The notes: generated by a model from the letters alone, not told the origin. A stretch of 42,799 nucleotides of DNA from Chryseobacterium kimseyorum (GCF_025971945.1 NZ_JAPDHW010000015.1:1-42799); one strand, 5' to 3'; shown: positions 25,221-34,428, numbered from the stretch's first letter. Numbers and translations: made by a program.

Positions 25221-26360
25221 CTAGGGCAGGATATGGTTTTTGTAAAGATCGACTGTAAATCTACCCCCGATAATATTTTTAAAGCTTGCAAAAACCACAA
25301 AATTGAAAAACACTAATGCGATAATAAAAGTATAAATCAACTTTTTGGTATTTGAGGACACCACATACATTGCATTAATAACAATGATATATGAAAAACC
25401 AATAAACGCACCTGCCAATCTTGAAGAAAAGATAGGATTGTTTCTGAATATAAAGTACAGACAAATCCCTAATACCACATAAACTCTGTGGTACTCGTAG
25501 TACGGATACTTTTCAACCATTTTATCATCAAAAACAAACAGAAAAAAGGTAACAATCATCAGCATCGCCTCAGGAATACCGAAACCACCATTTAATCTTT
25601 GAGATGATTCGTCCATATACCCGTTGAAGCCCTCTACCAACATACTGTCAGTGGAAATATTAGTTAAGAAATCTCCAAAAACCCTATACACTTCAAAAGG
25701 AGAAGCAAACACCGATGCAATGATTAATACCAACATGGTCATCTTATTTAAAGGTACTCTCACAAGCCAATACATCGGCAAGAAAATATAACAGACATTG
25801 TGAATACCTGTTGCAATAAACATCCAAAACAGATAAAGAAGGAGCTTACGTTCTTTGATAAACCGTAAAGAAAAATACACAATAAAAGTTCCTAAGTTCT
25901 GCCTGATCTGTCCACTTTCCCCAATAAAAAAGTTGGGAATAAACATAAATAGCGTAAAAGTGAAAGGGTAAAAAGTGTTATCGTCGGTATATTCAACCTT
26001 AAAATAGATGGCAAAAATCGCAATTACAAATGTCAGAATGTAAAAAGGAGCATTAAAAACATTAAGCAACACCTTATTAATCAAAGCATAAAGCCATTCC
26101 AAATCTACATTCTCAGAGCCTTCAAGATGAAGTGCTTTTAAGAATATATTAATATATTCCTTTGTGTCAGAGTACAGATAAAGACTTTTATAACTTCCAT
26201 AATCAGGACCAACATTATTACGCAGACCCGCAAGAATAATTAAGTAAATCCCCAAAAACCAAAACCATTTTTTATCAACCTTATTGCCAAACACCTCCTG
26301 AACACTGAAGAAAAGCATGTAGGTAATTGCAATAATAAAATAAGGATGCAGTAAACTCAT
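25221..26360 (-). CDS. EpsG-family membrane protein, likely polysaccharide polymerase
   Basis: A 379-residue protein with about ten membrane segments. The early segment AGLRNNVGPDYGSYKSLYLY (about residues 44-63) is the hallmark of EpsG/Wzy-like proteins, which have R-x(2)-VG-xDY-xxY after the second membrane helix. GESGQIRQNLGTFIVYFSLRFI (about 148-169) is also typical, with its conserved RQ. EpsG proteins are thought to polymerise exopolysaccharide repeat units. It starts 3 bases after the stop of the upstream membrane protein, forming a two-gene operon. No glycosyltransferases are adjacent, so its pathway must draw on distant genes. Confidence 0.8.
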   Translation of the reverse strand: MSLLHPYFIIAITYMLFFSVQEVFGNKVDKKWFWFLGIYLIILAGLRNNVGPDYGSYKSLYLYSDTKEYINIFLKALHLEGSENVDLEWLYALINKVLLNVFNAPFYILTFVIAIFAIYFKVEYTDDNTFYPFTFTLFMFIPNFFIGESGQIRQNLGTFIVYFSLRFIKERKLLLYLFWMFIATGIHNVCYIFLPMYWLVRVPLNKMTMLVLIIASVFASPFEVYRVFGDFLTNISTDSMLVEGFNGYMDESSQRLNGGFGIPEAMLMIVTFFLFVFDDKMVEKYPYYEYHRVYVVLGICLYFIFRNNPIFSSRLAGAFIGFSYIIVINAMYVVSSNTKKLIYTFIIALVFFNFVVFASFKNIIGGRFTVDLYKNHILP

Positions 26361-26363
26361 GGC

Positions 26364-27368
26364 TTAACAATAAAGATTTTTAAAATCATGACACGCCACG
26401 ATGGCTACAGTAAGAATAAGAGGTAAAAAAAGTCTTACTTCCCAAAAAAGACCGACTAAAGTAATCATACCCAAATAAGGTAAAGAAAAAAACAAATATT
26501 TCTGAAAAATGAATCTATTTTCTAAACTGCCACACAGCTTATACAAAAAGTACAGTACGATTACCGAAAAAAGCAAACCGGCTAAATTAAACGGACTTGA
26601 AAAATTCTGAATAATATAATATCCTTCTACAAAGGTCGTTTCGTTACGATTCAATACCATTCTTAAACCAAGATATGGAAGTATAAATGCAAGTATTAGA
26701 GGAATAATATTCCAGATAAACTTATAGTTTCTATTCTTCAATTCTTTAAAACTGAAAAATATCGCAGCAAAAAAAGCAATATTCAGACAGGCCGTTTCTC
26801 TAACAAAAGTGGAACCCATAATAAGCAGAATTAAACTGAAAAAAAGTATTTTTTTTCCTGTATGAGCATATTTTAGCGTTAGTAAAATTCCTGCCAGGTA
26901 ACAAAACAGGGCAATCATGTCGCAGTTTGACGGCGTGTATTGTGTCATTACAATAAAAAATACCAGTAAAAGATGAATCATCCTTCTGACATTGATATTT
27001 GAAATCAGTTGTGCAGGAATATATTTTAAAATAGTATTTAAAAGCACAGTATTTAAAATCAGGAAAAACAAATTTGTTAAAAAAAGCCCATGGTAAAAGG
27101 GTGTCCCGTTTTTCAGAATTAGGTTTTTAACTGAAGAATTCTGACCATTAATGACGTTTTCTATAAAATCGGTCATATAAATGCTGAGCTGATTCGGAAT
27201 GATTCTGTAAGAATACACTGAAGAAAACAAAAAATCAGGAGGTCTTTCTGAAGTCTTGAATCTCGTATAGGATGACTCAAACCCATAATAAGACATTACA
27301 AACAACAAAATCGGCAGTAGTACGACAAACAGAAATCCGTTCAATTTTTCATCAAAAGTTCTCAACAT
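26364..27368 (-). CDS. Polytopic membrane protein of unknown function
   Basis: A 334-residue protein with about nine hydrophobic segments (first one at 13-28) and a polar stretch after the first helix (SSYTRFKTSERPPDFLFSSV, with YSYRIIPNQLS following). I do not recognise a family motif. Low-similarity membrane proteins of this layout beside EpsG genes are often glycan polymerases, flippases or GT-C-type enzymes, but that is inference from the 3-base spacing to the EpsG-like gene. It is transcribed divergently from the pigment-cluster fusion gene at 27562. Confidence 0.65.
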   Translation of the reverse strand: MLRTFDEKLNGFLFVVLLPILLFVMSYYGFESSYTRFKTSERPPDFLFSSVYSYRIIPNQLSIYMTDFIENVINGQNSSVKNLILKNGTPFYHGLFLTNLFFLILNTVLLNTILKYIPAQLISNINVRRMIHLLLVFFIVMTQYTPSNCDMIALFCYLAGILLTLKYAHTGKKILFFSLILLIMGSTFVRETACLNIAFFAAIFFSFKELKNRNYKFIWNIIPLILAFILPYLGLRMVLNRNETTFVEGYYIIQNFSSPFNLAGLLFSVIVLYFLYKLCGSLENRFIFQKYLFFSLPYLGMITLVGLFWEVRLFLPLILTVAIVACHDFKNLYC

Positions 27369-27438
27369 ACAAAGTAGTTTCCCGATTAAGAATGATTTTG
27401 TGTTTAAAAAATAATGGTCAACGAAAAGGGAACTTTTG

Positions 27439-27446
27439 CAAAAGTA
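27439..27446 (-). promoter_or_regulatory. -7 element for the EpsG-like operon
   Basis: TACTTTTG on the minus strand, a good TAnnTTTG match, about 70 bases before the start at 27368. The -33 TTTG is not evident. It forms half of a divergent promoter region. Confidence 0.5.
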
Positions 27447-27532
27447 AAAGTTTTTTTCATTTTAAATGGAATATTTTATTGATTTTCAGCGAAAACTTAT
27501 CACAATTTTTTCAAAACTACTGCATAAAAATT

Positions 27533-27540
27533 TAAATTTG
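27533..27540 (+). promoter_or_regulatory. -7 element for the MMPL fusion gene
   Basis: TAAATTTG on the plus strand matches TAnnTTTG and ends 21 bases before the ATG at 27562. No clear -33 element. It is the other half of the divergent region. Confidence 0.45.
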
Positions 27541-27561
27541 CACACTTGATTTGAGAATCTC

Positions 27562-30500
27562 ATGCATCGCTTTTTCATCTATCTATATTATCTGATTGCC
27601 AGAAACAGAATTCTTTCTATCGCAGCGGCGTTGGGAGTTGCGGTTTTGTGTTTATTTTTTGCGTCTAAAATCAATTTTGAAGAAGATATCAATCAGATTA
27701 TCCCAAAAAGTGAAAAATCTGATCTCACGGCGAAAGTTCTTAAACAACTTAATTTTTCAGACAAAATCATCGTCATTATCGAAAAGAAATCGAAAGACGA
27801 CAATTTCCAGTTATCCGAAACGGCTGATTCATTTTTAGAAAAAACAAAGCCATTAGAGAAATACATCAGTTCCGTTCAGGGAAAGGTAAATGATAATGAG
27901 ATTTCCGAAACGTTTGATTTTGTCAATCAGAATCTCCCGTTATTTTTAGACAAAAACGATTATCTGGAAATTGAAAGAAAACTCAACAAAGACAGTATCG
28001 CAAAACAGGTCGAGAACAATTATGTTTCTTTGGTTTCGCCAACAAGTTTGGTCACGAAAGATTTCATTAAAAAAGACCCTTTGGGAATTACTTTTCTTGG
28101 AATTAAAAAACTGAATGCTTTAAATATCAGTAAAGATTTTAAGCTTGAAGACAATTACGTTGTTACCAAAGACGGAAAAAACCTCCTGCTATTCATCGAA
28201 CCGAAAAACAAGAGCAACGATACTAAAAACAACGAAACATTTGTCAATCAGTTAAACGAAATCAAAGACAACCTTAACAAAGAATTTAAAGGAAAAACCG
28301 AACTGAGTTATTTTGGTTCGCCGGTGATTGCGGTTGCCAATGCCCAGCAAATCAAGAAAGATATTCAAAACACGGTCATTATTTCGATGACGGTTTTGCT
28401 GATTTTGTTGATTTACTATTTCCGAAATTTTTTCACCCCGATTATCGTTTTCCTGCCGACATTATTCTCTGTTTTATTGGCGTTGATGGTTTTATATTTT
28501 ATTAAAGATAAAATTTCTGCCATTTCCTTAAGTGTTGGTGCTATTCTAATTGGAATCACGATTGATTATGCGCTCCACATTCTCACGCATTACAAGCACA
28601 ATAACAATATTGAAGAGCTTTACAAAGAAATCACCCAACCGATTATTCTGAGTAGCGCAACCACGGCGGTTTCATTTTTATGTCTGGTTTTTGTGCGTTC
28701 GGAAGCTTTGAAAGATTTGGGACTTTTTGCATCAATTACGGTTTTGTTTTCCTCAGTTTTAGCCTTGATTATTGTTCCGCAATTGTATCATCCTAAAGAA
28801 AAATCGGACAAACTCAATACTAATTTCATCGATAAAATCGGGCATTATCCTTACGAAAAAAACAAGCCGTTGATTATCGGCTGTTCGCTTGTGATTATTG
28901 CGTGTCTGTTTGGTTTCCGTCACGTGGGTTTTAATGAAGACATTGGCGACTTAAATTACATTCCGAAAGAATTAAAAATCAGTGAGGCGAAACTTGAAAA
29001 ACTGTCAGACATCACCTCAAAATCCATCTACACGATTTCTTACGGAAACTCTGAGGAAGAAGCTCTCGCCAGAAATTCAGACTTAAGTACATTTTTGGAA
29101 AAAGAAAAGAAGGATGGCAAAATCTTAAGCTACAATTCGCTTGGAAACGTTGTTTTATCTAAAGAAGACCAGCAGAAAAAAGTAGCAATCTGGCAAAATT
29201 TCTGGAACGAGAATAAGAAGAACTCCACAATTTCTGAATTGGTTTCGAATGGGAACAAATTCGGTTTCAACAGTTCTGCTTTTGACCAGTTCAGTGAAAA
29301 TTTAAATAAAACCTATCCTACTTTAAGCCTCAAAGATTATGAAAAAATAAAAGCGCTTCAAATCTCAGAATTTCTTAGTCAGGAAAATGGTTTTTACACC
29401 GTTTCGAATGTGGTAAAAGTAGACGAAAAGAAAAGAGATGCCTTCATACAAGACATTGAAAAGAAACACGACGCTATCGCAATCGACCGTCAGCAGATGA
29501 ATGAGAACTTTTTGGGATTGCTGAAAAGAGATTTCAATACCTTGATTAATTACTCTCTTTTGGCAATTCTCCTGACCATTATTGTTTTCTTCAGGAATTT
29601 TGAACTGACTTTGTTGACAATGTTTCCGATTGTTTTAACTGGAGTTGTGACAGCGGGAATTTTATATTTCTTAGGATTAGAACTCAATATTTTCAGTACC
29701 GTTGTCTGCACATTGGTTTTCGGAGTTGGTGACGATTTCAGTATTTTCCTCACGAAAGCAATGCAGAAAGAACATACGACAGGAAAAAATGAACTTCCCA
29801 CATACAGAATTTCGATTATTTTGGCAGTCTTCACCACGATTTTATCTATCGGTTCTTTAATTTTCGCAAAACATCCCGCTTTACATTCATTAGCTCTGGT
29901 CGCTTTGATTGGAATGCTTTCTGTGATTATCATTACCTCAACTTTGTATCCGTTTTGGTTTAGATTTTTAATTATTAACAGAACTAAAAAAGGACTATCT
30001 CCGATCACTTTCAGACTGTTTTTACATTCGGTGATTCTCTTTATTTATTATGGTTTAGGCGGATTGATATTTTCGGTCATCGGTAGTTTTTTTGTGAAAA
30101 ATTCGAAAGGGAAAACTTTAGATCTGATTAAATTAATTTTAGCTAAATTTTTAACATCGGTACTGCACGGAAATCCTTTTGTAAAAAAGAAAGTCATCAC
30201 CAATCCCAACGAAGATTTCAGTAAGCCTGCGATTATTATTGCCAATCACACTTCGTTTCTTGATACTTTGGCGATTGCGATGGCAACCCACAAAATTGTT
30301 TATTTGGTCAACGATTGGGTGTACGATTCTCCGGTTTTCGGAAAGTTGGTGAAAGCTTTAGGTTTTTATCCGGTTTCACAGGGTATAGAAAATGGGAAGG
30401 AAAAATTAAAGGAAAAAATCGATCAGGGATATTCATTAGTCGTTTTTCCTGAAGCGGAAAGATCTTACACCAATGACGTGAAACGTTTTCACAAAGGTGC

Positions 30501-31215
30501 TTTTTACTTAGCTGAAGAATTTGGTTTAGATATTTTACCATTATACATCCACGGAAATTCTGAAGTTTTACCTAAAGGCGATTTCATTATTTATGACGGT
30601 AACATTATCGTAAAAGTAGGTGACAGAATCAGTAAAGACAATCTGTCATTTGGGACAACTTATAAAGAGAGAGCAAAAAACATTAATTCTTACTTTAGGA
30701 ATGAATTTGCCAAGCTGCGAAATGAAATTGAAGATGAGAATTATTTTAAAAAGAAATTATTTTTAAGTTTCCTCTATAAAGAAACGGAAGTTGTAAAAGA
30801 AGTTAAGCAGGATTTTAATGACAACAAATCCGTTTATTTCGAACTGAATCAACACATCGCAAAAGATGCAAACATCTTACACATAGCGGACGATTTTGGG
30901 CAGAAAGACATTTTGATGACACTTCAGCAGGCAGGAAGAAGAATTTTCAGTCTTATTGGTAATGAAGAAAAAAGACAGATTGCTGAAAACAATTATGTCG
31001 TAAAAAACAGAAAAATAAACTATATTAAAAATACTTCTGAAATCACCAAAGACATTGATGTTCTCCTGATCTCAGATGCCAATTTTAATGTTGACGAAAT
31101 TGCTCAGCTTCCGAAAACCGTTATTTTTATAAATACAGAAAACATTGTTTTTAATGACCCTTCATTTAACTTAGTGCGCACTAATGAATCAATAAGAGTA
31201 TTCCGACACGAATAA
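27562..31215 (+). CDS. MMPL transporter / lysophospholipid acyltransferase / methyltransferase-like fusion
   Basis: A 1217-residue three-part protein. Residues about 1-850 are an MMPL/RND-type transporter: one N-terminal membrane helix, a soluble loop (about 35-265), a cluster of five helices (about 268-405), then a second similar half with helices near 660-800. Residues about 880-1040 are a PlsC-type acyltransferase with NHTSFLD (His896, Asp901 of the HX4D motif) and FPEAERS. The last about 170 residues resemble the methyltransferase part of known trifunctional flavobacterial proteins. Its glycine-rich SAM loop is degenerate (ILHIADDFGQ). Such fusions occur in flexirubin clusters and darA follows 42 bases later. 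Roles in pigment acylation and export are inferred. Confidence 0.85.
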   Translation: MHRFFIYLYYLIARNRILSIAAALGVAVLCLFFASKINFEEDINQIIPKSEKSDLTAKVLKQLNFSDKIIVIIEKKSKDDNFQLSETADSFLEKTKPLEKYISSVQGKVNDNEISETFDFVNQNLPLFLDKNDYLEIERKLNKDSIAKQVENNYVSLVSPTSLVTKDFIKKDPLGITFLGIKKLNALNISKDFKLEDNYVVTKDGKNLLLFIEPKNKSNDTKNNETFVNQLNEIKDNLNKEFKGKTELSYFGSPVIAVANAQQIKKDIQNTVIISMTVLLILLIYYFRNFFTPIIVFLPTLFSVLLALMVLYFIKDKISAISLSVGAILIGITIDYALHILTHYKHNNNIEELYKEITQPIILSSATTAVSFLCLVFVRSEALKDLGLFASITVLFSSVLALIIVPQLYHPKEKSDKLNTNFIDKIGHYPYEKNKPLIIGCSLVIIACLFGFRHVGFNEDIGDLNYIPKELKISEAKLEKLSDITSKSIYTISYGNSEEEALARNSDLSTFLEKEKKDGKILSYNSLGNVVLSKEDQQKKVAIWQNFWNENKKNSTISELVSNGNKFGFNSSAFDQFSENLNKTYPTLSLKDYEKIKALQISEFLSQENGFYTVSNVVKVDEKKRDAFIQDIEKKHDAIAIDRQQMNENFLGLLKRDFNTLINYSLLAILLTIIVFFRNFELTLLTMFPIVLTGVVTAGILYFLGLELNIFSTVVCTLVFGVGDDFSIFLTKAMQKEHTTGKNELPTYRISIILAVFTTILSIGSLIFAKHPALHSLALVALIGMLSVIIITSTLYPFWFRFLIINRTKKGLSPITFRLFLHSVILFIYYGLGGLIFSVIGSFFVKNSKGKTLDLIKLILAKFLTSVLHGNPFVKKKVITNPNEDFSKPAIIIANHTSFLDTLAIAMATHKIVYLVNDWVYDSPVFGKLVKALGFYPVSQGIENGKEKLKEKIDQGYSLVVFPEAERSYTNDVKRFHKGAFYLAEEFGLDILPLYIHGNSEVLPKGDFIIYDGNIIVKVGDRISKDNLSFGTTYKERAKNINSYFRNEFAKLRNEIEDENYFKKKLFLSFLYKETEVVKEVKQDFNDNKSVYFELNQHIAKDANILHIADDFGQKDILMTLQQAGRRIFSLIGNEEKRQIAENNYVVKNRKINYIKNTSEITKDIDVLLISDANFNVDEIAQLPKTVIFINTENIVFNDPSFNLVRTNESIRVFRHE

Positions 31216-31230
31216 TAAATTTTAAAAGCA

Positions 31231-31238
31231 TATTTTTG
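31231..31238 (+). promoter_or_regulatory. Possible internal promoter (-7 element) before darA
   Basis: TATTTTTG lies between the fusion-gene stop and the darA ATG, 19 bases before the latter, and matches TAnnTTTG. No good -33 element is visible, so read-through from the fusion gene remains likely. Confidence 0.35.
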
Positions 31239-31257
31239 TAATCCATAAAGAATATTA

Positions 31258-32172
31258 ATGCAGAAAAACGTACTTGTTCTCTATTATACACAGACGGGTC
31301 AGCTGGAGGATATTATGAAAAATATTGCCCAGCCGTTTGAGGATAAAAAAGACGAATATCTAGTCACTTACTACAACATTCAGCTGAAAGAAGACTTTCC
31401 TTTTCCATGGCCGAGTGATGTTTTTTTCAATACTTTCCCCGAATCTTATTTGCAGATTCCGAGCGAGATTCTTCCGCCACCGGAAAATGTGCTGAATAAA
31501 AAATATGACCTTATTCTTTTCGGATATCAGGTTTGGTATCTGACTCCTTCTATTCCTATTATTTCTTTCCTGAAGAGCAGTTATGCTGAAGGCCTGTTAA
31601 AAAACACTCCTATCGTTACTGTTTCAGGAACCAGAAACATGTGGATGCTGTCTCAGGAAAAACTAAAAGTTTATCTGAAAAATCTGGATGCCAGACTGAT
31701 CGGAAATATCGCTTTGGTAGACAGACATGATAATTACACCAGTGTTTTAACGATTCTGCGCTGGCTGACAACCGGACAGAAAGAAAAGTCAGGAATGCTT
31801 CCTGCAGCCGGAATTTCTGATGATGAAATCAAAGGAGCCGGCAAGTACGGAAAGATTATTGAAAATCATTTCGACAACAATGACTTTGCAAATTTACAGC
31901 CCGATCTGGTAAAAAACGGAGCCGTAGAAATCCGACCTTTTTTGGTTAGAGTAGAGAAAGTAGGCAACAAAATCTTTACTGTATGGAGCAATCTCATTAT
32001 CAAGAAAAAAGAAAAACGACCTTTGCTGATCAAATTCTTTAAAGTATATTTGATGGCAGCAATTTGGATTATTTCGCCAATTGTGTTGGTTTTCCATATA
32101 TTATTAGCACCCCTTTTGTGGTCTAAAAGACAAAAACAAAAAGAATATTTACAAGGAATTAATTTAAAATAG
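31258..32172 (+). CDS. darA: DarA-like dialkylresorcinol biosynthesis protein (aromatase)
   Basis: In dialkylresorcinol pathways DarB forms a cyclohexanedione and DarA oxidises (aromatises) it to the resorcinol. This 304-residue protein has a flavodoxin-like start, VLVLYYTQTGQLEDIM, with the FMN-phosphate loop TQTGQ at 11-15, and a conserved LILFGYQVWYLTPSIPIISF segment (about 85-104). A hydrophobic C-terminal stretch (about 262-288) may attach it to the membrane. darB follows after 2 bases. The identification rests on the combination of flavodoxin fold and DarB neighbour; the reaction is from family knowledge. Confidence 0.85.
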   Translation: MQKNVLVLYYTQTGQLEDIMKNIAQPFEDKKDEYLVTYYNIQLKEDFPFPWPSDVFFNTFPESYLQIPSEILPPPENVLNKKYDLILFGYQVWYLTPSIPIISFLKSSYAEGLLKNTPIVTVSGTRNMWMLSQEKLKVYLKNLDARLIGNIALVDRHDNYTSVLTILRWLTTGQKEKSGMLPAAGISDDEIKGAGKYGKIIENHFDNNDFANLQPDLVKNGAVEIRPFLVRVEKVGNKIFTVWSNLIIKKKEKRPLLIKFFKVYLMAAIWIISPIVLVFHILLAPLLWSKRQKQKEYLQGINLK

Positions 32173-32174
32173 AA

Positions 32175-33314
32175 ATGCAAGACGTATTTATAACAAAAGC
32201 TTCAACATACTTGCCGAATGAGCCGGTTTCGAATGACGAAATGGAAAGCTATCTTGGCTTGGTCAATAATACACCTTCTAAAGCGAGAGCTTTAATTCTA
32301 AGGAACAATAAAATAAAAACCAGATATTACGCTCTAGACAAAGAAGGAAAACCTACGCATACGAATGCCCAGATCACAGCGAAAGCCGTGGAAGGACTTT
32401 TTGATGAGCAATTCAAAAGAGAAGATATGCAGCTTCTTTCATGCGGAACTTCTTCTGCAGATCAGATTCAGCCGTCTCACTCCTCAATGGTACATGGCGA
32501 ACTGAATATTGGTAAATCAGTTGAAATCAATACAGCAACGGGACTTTGTAATTCAGGGATGAACGCTCTGAACTATGGTTTTCTAAATATCAAAGCAGGT
32601 GTAAAAGATAACGCTGTCTGTGTAGGCTCTGAAAGAATGTCTGCCTGGATGACCGCTGATAAATTTAACCACGAAGCTGAAAACCTGAAATTACTTGAAG
32701 AAAGACCAATCGTTGCTTTCAAAAGAGAGTTTTTGAGATGGATGCTTTCTGACGGTGCTGCTGCGTTCTTATTAGAGCCAAAACCGAGAGAAAACGAAAC
32801 TTCACTTAAAATAGAATGGATTGATTTCTATTCATACGCTCACGAAATTGAAGCATGTATGTACTCAGGCTGTGAAAAGCAGGAAGACGGTAGCTTAAAA
32901 TCCTGGGCAGAATATCCTGCTGAAGAATGGCTGAACCAATCTATTTTTGCTTTAAAACAGGACACTAAAATTTTAGATAAATACATTCTGGTAAAAGGTG
33001 CCGAAAGTTTAAGAACTTCATTCGACAAACATCAATTGGATCCGGACACGGTAGATCACGTTTTGGCGCACATTTCTTCCGGATATTTTAAAGAAGGTTT
33101 AAAAGAAGAATTTGCCAACGTTGGATTAGACTTCCCTTGGGAAAAATGGTTCTACAATCTTTCAGAAGTTGGAAATGTAGGAGCCGGTTCTATCTTTATC
33201 GCTGTTGAGCAGCTGATGAACTCCGGAAACCTGAAAAAAGGAGAGAAAATCCTTCTTTGTGTTCCGGAAAGTGGAAGATTCGCTTATTCTTGTGCATTAC
33301 TAACGGTTTGCTAA
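32175..33314 (+). CDS. darB: StlD/DarB-family beta-ketosynthase
   Basis: A KAS III-like ketosynthase that condenses two fatty-acid-derived beta-ketoacyl or related thioesters into a 1,3-cyclohexanedione, the precursor of 2,5-dialkylresorcinols. The 379 residues carry the catalytic triad of the fold: Cys125 in ATGLCNSGMN, His299 in LAHISSG and Asn334 in EVGNVGAGS. It sits 2 bases after darA and its stop codon overlaps the next start by one base (TAATG), so the three genes are translated from one message. This is the clearest marker of a flexirubin-type pigment cluster in the window. Confidence 0.92.
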   Translation: MQDVFITKASTYLPNEPVSNDEMESYLGLVNNTPSKARALILRNNKIKTRYYALDKEGKPTHTNAQITAKAVEGLFDEQFKREDMQLLSCGTSSADQIQPSHSSMVHGELNIGKSVEINTATGLCNSGMNALNYGFLNIKAGVKDNAVCVGSERMSAWMTADKFNHEAENLKLLEERPIVAFKREFLRWMLSDGAAAFLLEPKPRENETSLKIEWIDFYSYAHEIEACMYSGCEKQEDGSLKSWAEYPAEEWLNQSIFALKQDTKILDKYILVKGAESLRTSFDKHQLDPDTVDHVLAHISSGYFKEGLKEEFANVGLDFPWEKWFYNLSEVGNVGAGSIFIAVEQLMNSGNLKKGEKILLCVPESGRFAYSCALLTVC

Positions 33315-33745
33315 TGGAAGCTACATTACCCAATTCCGATAAAAGTTTTGTAGAAAATCTCATTCCGCAGAAAGCTCCTTTCGTAATGGTAGGTGAGGTT
33401 TCAGAGTATTCTGAAAATCACGTGATCTCAGGATTTACCATTCAGGAAGATAATCTTTTTGTACATGAAGGAATTTTCCAGGCATCAGGATTGATCGAGC
33501 ATCAGGCTCAGACTGTAGCTTTGCACACAGGATACAAATACTTTCTTTTGGGAAAAGAATCGCCTACAGGCTACATCGGTGCCATCAAATCTTTTGAAGC
33601 CGATGCTTTACCAAAAGTAGGTGATCGGTTGGTCACCGAAGCAACCATTCTGAATGAAATGCTGGGGGTCACTTTAGTGGAAATTATCACTAAAATAAAT
33701 GACACCGTAATTGCAAAATCGCAGATGAAAACGGTTGTGAAATAG
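33314..33745 (+). CDS. Hotdog-fold dehydratase-like protein (FabZ/ApeI-ApeP type), first copy
   Basis: A 143-residue hotdog protein. The start is taken at 33314 because ATG overlaps the darB TAA; an ATG at 33257 would add 19 residues encoded inside darB. It resembles 3-hydroxyacyl-ACP dehydratases. It has the H-x10-E arrangement FVHEGIFQASGLIEHQAQ (His51, Glu62) that matches the catalytic pair of FabZ with a shorter connector. However, the FabZ N-terminal signature LPHRxPF reads IPQKAPF (17-23). It is a paralogue of the next gene; the pair may form a heterodimer like ApeI-ApeP of aryl polyene synthesis. Substrate unproven. Confidence 0.8.
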   Translation: MEATLPNSDKSFVENLIPQKAPFVMVGEVSEYSENHVISGFTIQEDNLFVHEGIFQASGLIEHQAQTVALHTGYKYFLLGKESPTGYIGAIKSFEADALPKVGDRLVTEATILNEMLGVTLVEIITKINDTVIAKSQMKTVVK

Positions 33746-33861
33746 CTGTGAAGAGCCAGGGAAAAAGTAAAAGGAGGCAAGTGATCAGTCCGGTTTGTTT
33801 TACAGAAGTTTTAAAAAACTCGTAATCCTAGGAATTGCAAAGATTTAAATTAACACAATAC

Positions 33862-33894
33862 AAACCTAACGGGTTTTTGAAACCCGTTAGGTTT
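33862..33894 (+). terminator. Strong hairpin between the two hotdog genes
   Basis: A perfect 15-bp inverted repeat (33862-33876 with 33880-33894, core CCTAACGGGTTT/AAACCCGTTAGG, loop TTG) ends 12 bases before the ATG at 33907. It resembles intrinsic terminators and is also a palindrome that I recall as recurrent between flavobacterial genes. It would either end the darAB message or fold over the ribosome-binding region of the next gene. Confidence 0.7.
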
Positions 33895-33906
33895 TAAACA
33901 TAAAAA

Positions 33907-34350
33907 ATGGAGTTAAAAGAAGACAACCTCATCAACATTCACCATTTTTTACCGCATCGCGAGCCGATGCTGATGGCTGATTATATTCTTGAGCTTACTC
34001 CTGAAAAAGTAGTTACTTCTTTTGAGATCAAATCTGACAATATCTTTGTTCACGATAACAGATTTGCTGAAGTAGGCCTTATTGAACATTCAGCACAGAC
34101 CTGCTCATCGATTCTAGGGCAGAGTTTTTTTAAAGGTTCGGATGTTGAAACAAAAGTGATCGGTTTCATTACCAATATCAAGAAGATTGAAATTTTCAGT
34201 TTGCCAACTGTTGGTGACACGATTATTTCTAAAGCTTCTCTTATTTCTCAATACGAAAACATCTGCCAGATTTTCTGCGAAACCTTTTGTAATGATGAAT
34301 TACTGATTCGTACGGAGATTAGCTTGTTTATTCAGGAACTGAAGTCTTAG
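33907..34350 (+). CDS. Hotdog-fold dehydratase-like protein, second copy
   Basis: A 147-residue paralogue of the preceding hotdog protein. It keeps the FabZ-like N-terminal signature FLPHREPMLMAD (14-25) and the catalytic-type pair His49/Glu60 in FVHDNRFAEVGLIEHSAQ. A role in dehydrating 3-hydroxyacyl-ACP intermediates of the polyene or the alkyl chains is inferred from the darAB neighbours. It is 161 bases from the first copy, with a strong hairpin between. Its own promoter is not evident, and a terminator follows after about 20 bases. Confidence 0.8.
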   Translation: MELKEDNLINIHHFLPHREPMLMADYILELTPEKVVTSFEIKSDNIFVHDNRFAEVGLIEHSAQTCSSILGQSFFKGSDVETKVIGFITNIKKIEIFSLPTVGDTIISKASLISQYENICQIFCETFCNDELLIRTEISLFIQELKS

Positions 34351-34371
34351 AATAATTTGTTTTTAAAATAT

Positions 34372-34399
34372 AAAAGCCAACTCAGAAGTTGGCTTTTTT
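34372..34399 (+). terminator. Intrinsic terminator after the second hotdog gene
   Basis: AAAAGCCAACT (34372-34382) pairs with AGTTGGCTTTT (34387-34397) across a 4-base loop, and the T run extends to 34399. It closes the first pigment block. Confidence 0.85.
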
Positions 34400-34428
34400 C
34401 GTATTTTTAAATTTACTATTAATTTATC

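Noticed and set aside
29550..30008. 152-codon open frame antisense to the MMPL fusion gene
   Set aside because: It is a shadow of the strongly supported fusion gene; its Lys/Ile-rich product has no plausible domain or start context.
33257..33313. Upstream ATG adding 19 residues to the first hotdog protein
   Set aside because: The extension lies wholly inside darB, has a poor hydrophobic/Cys composition for this family, and the TAATG overlap at 33312-33316 gives a better coupled start.
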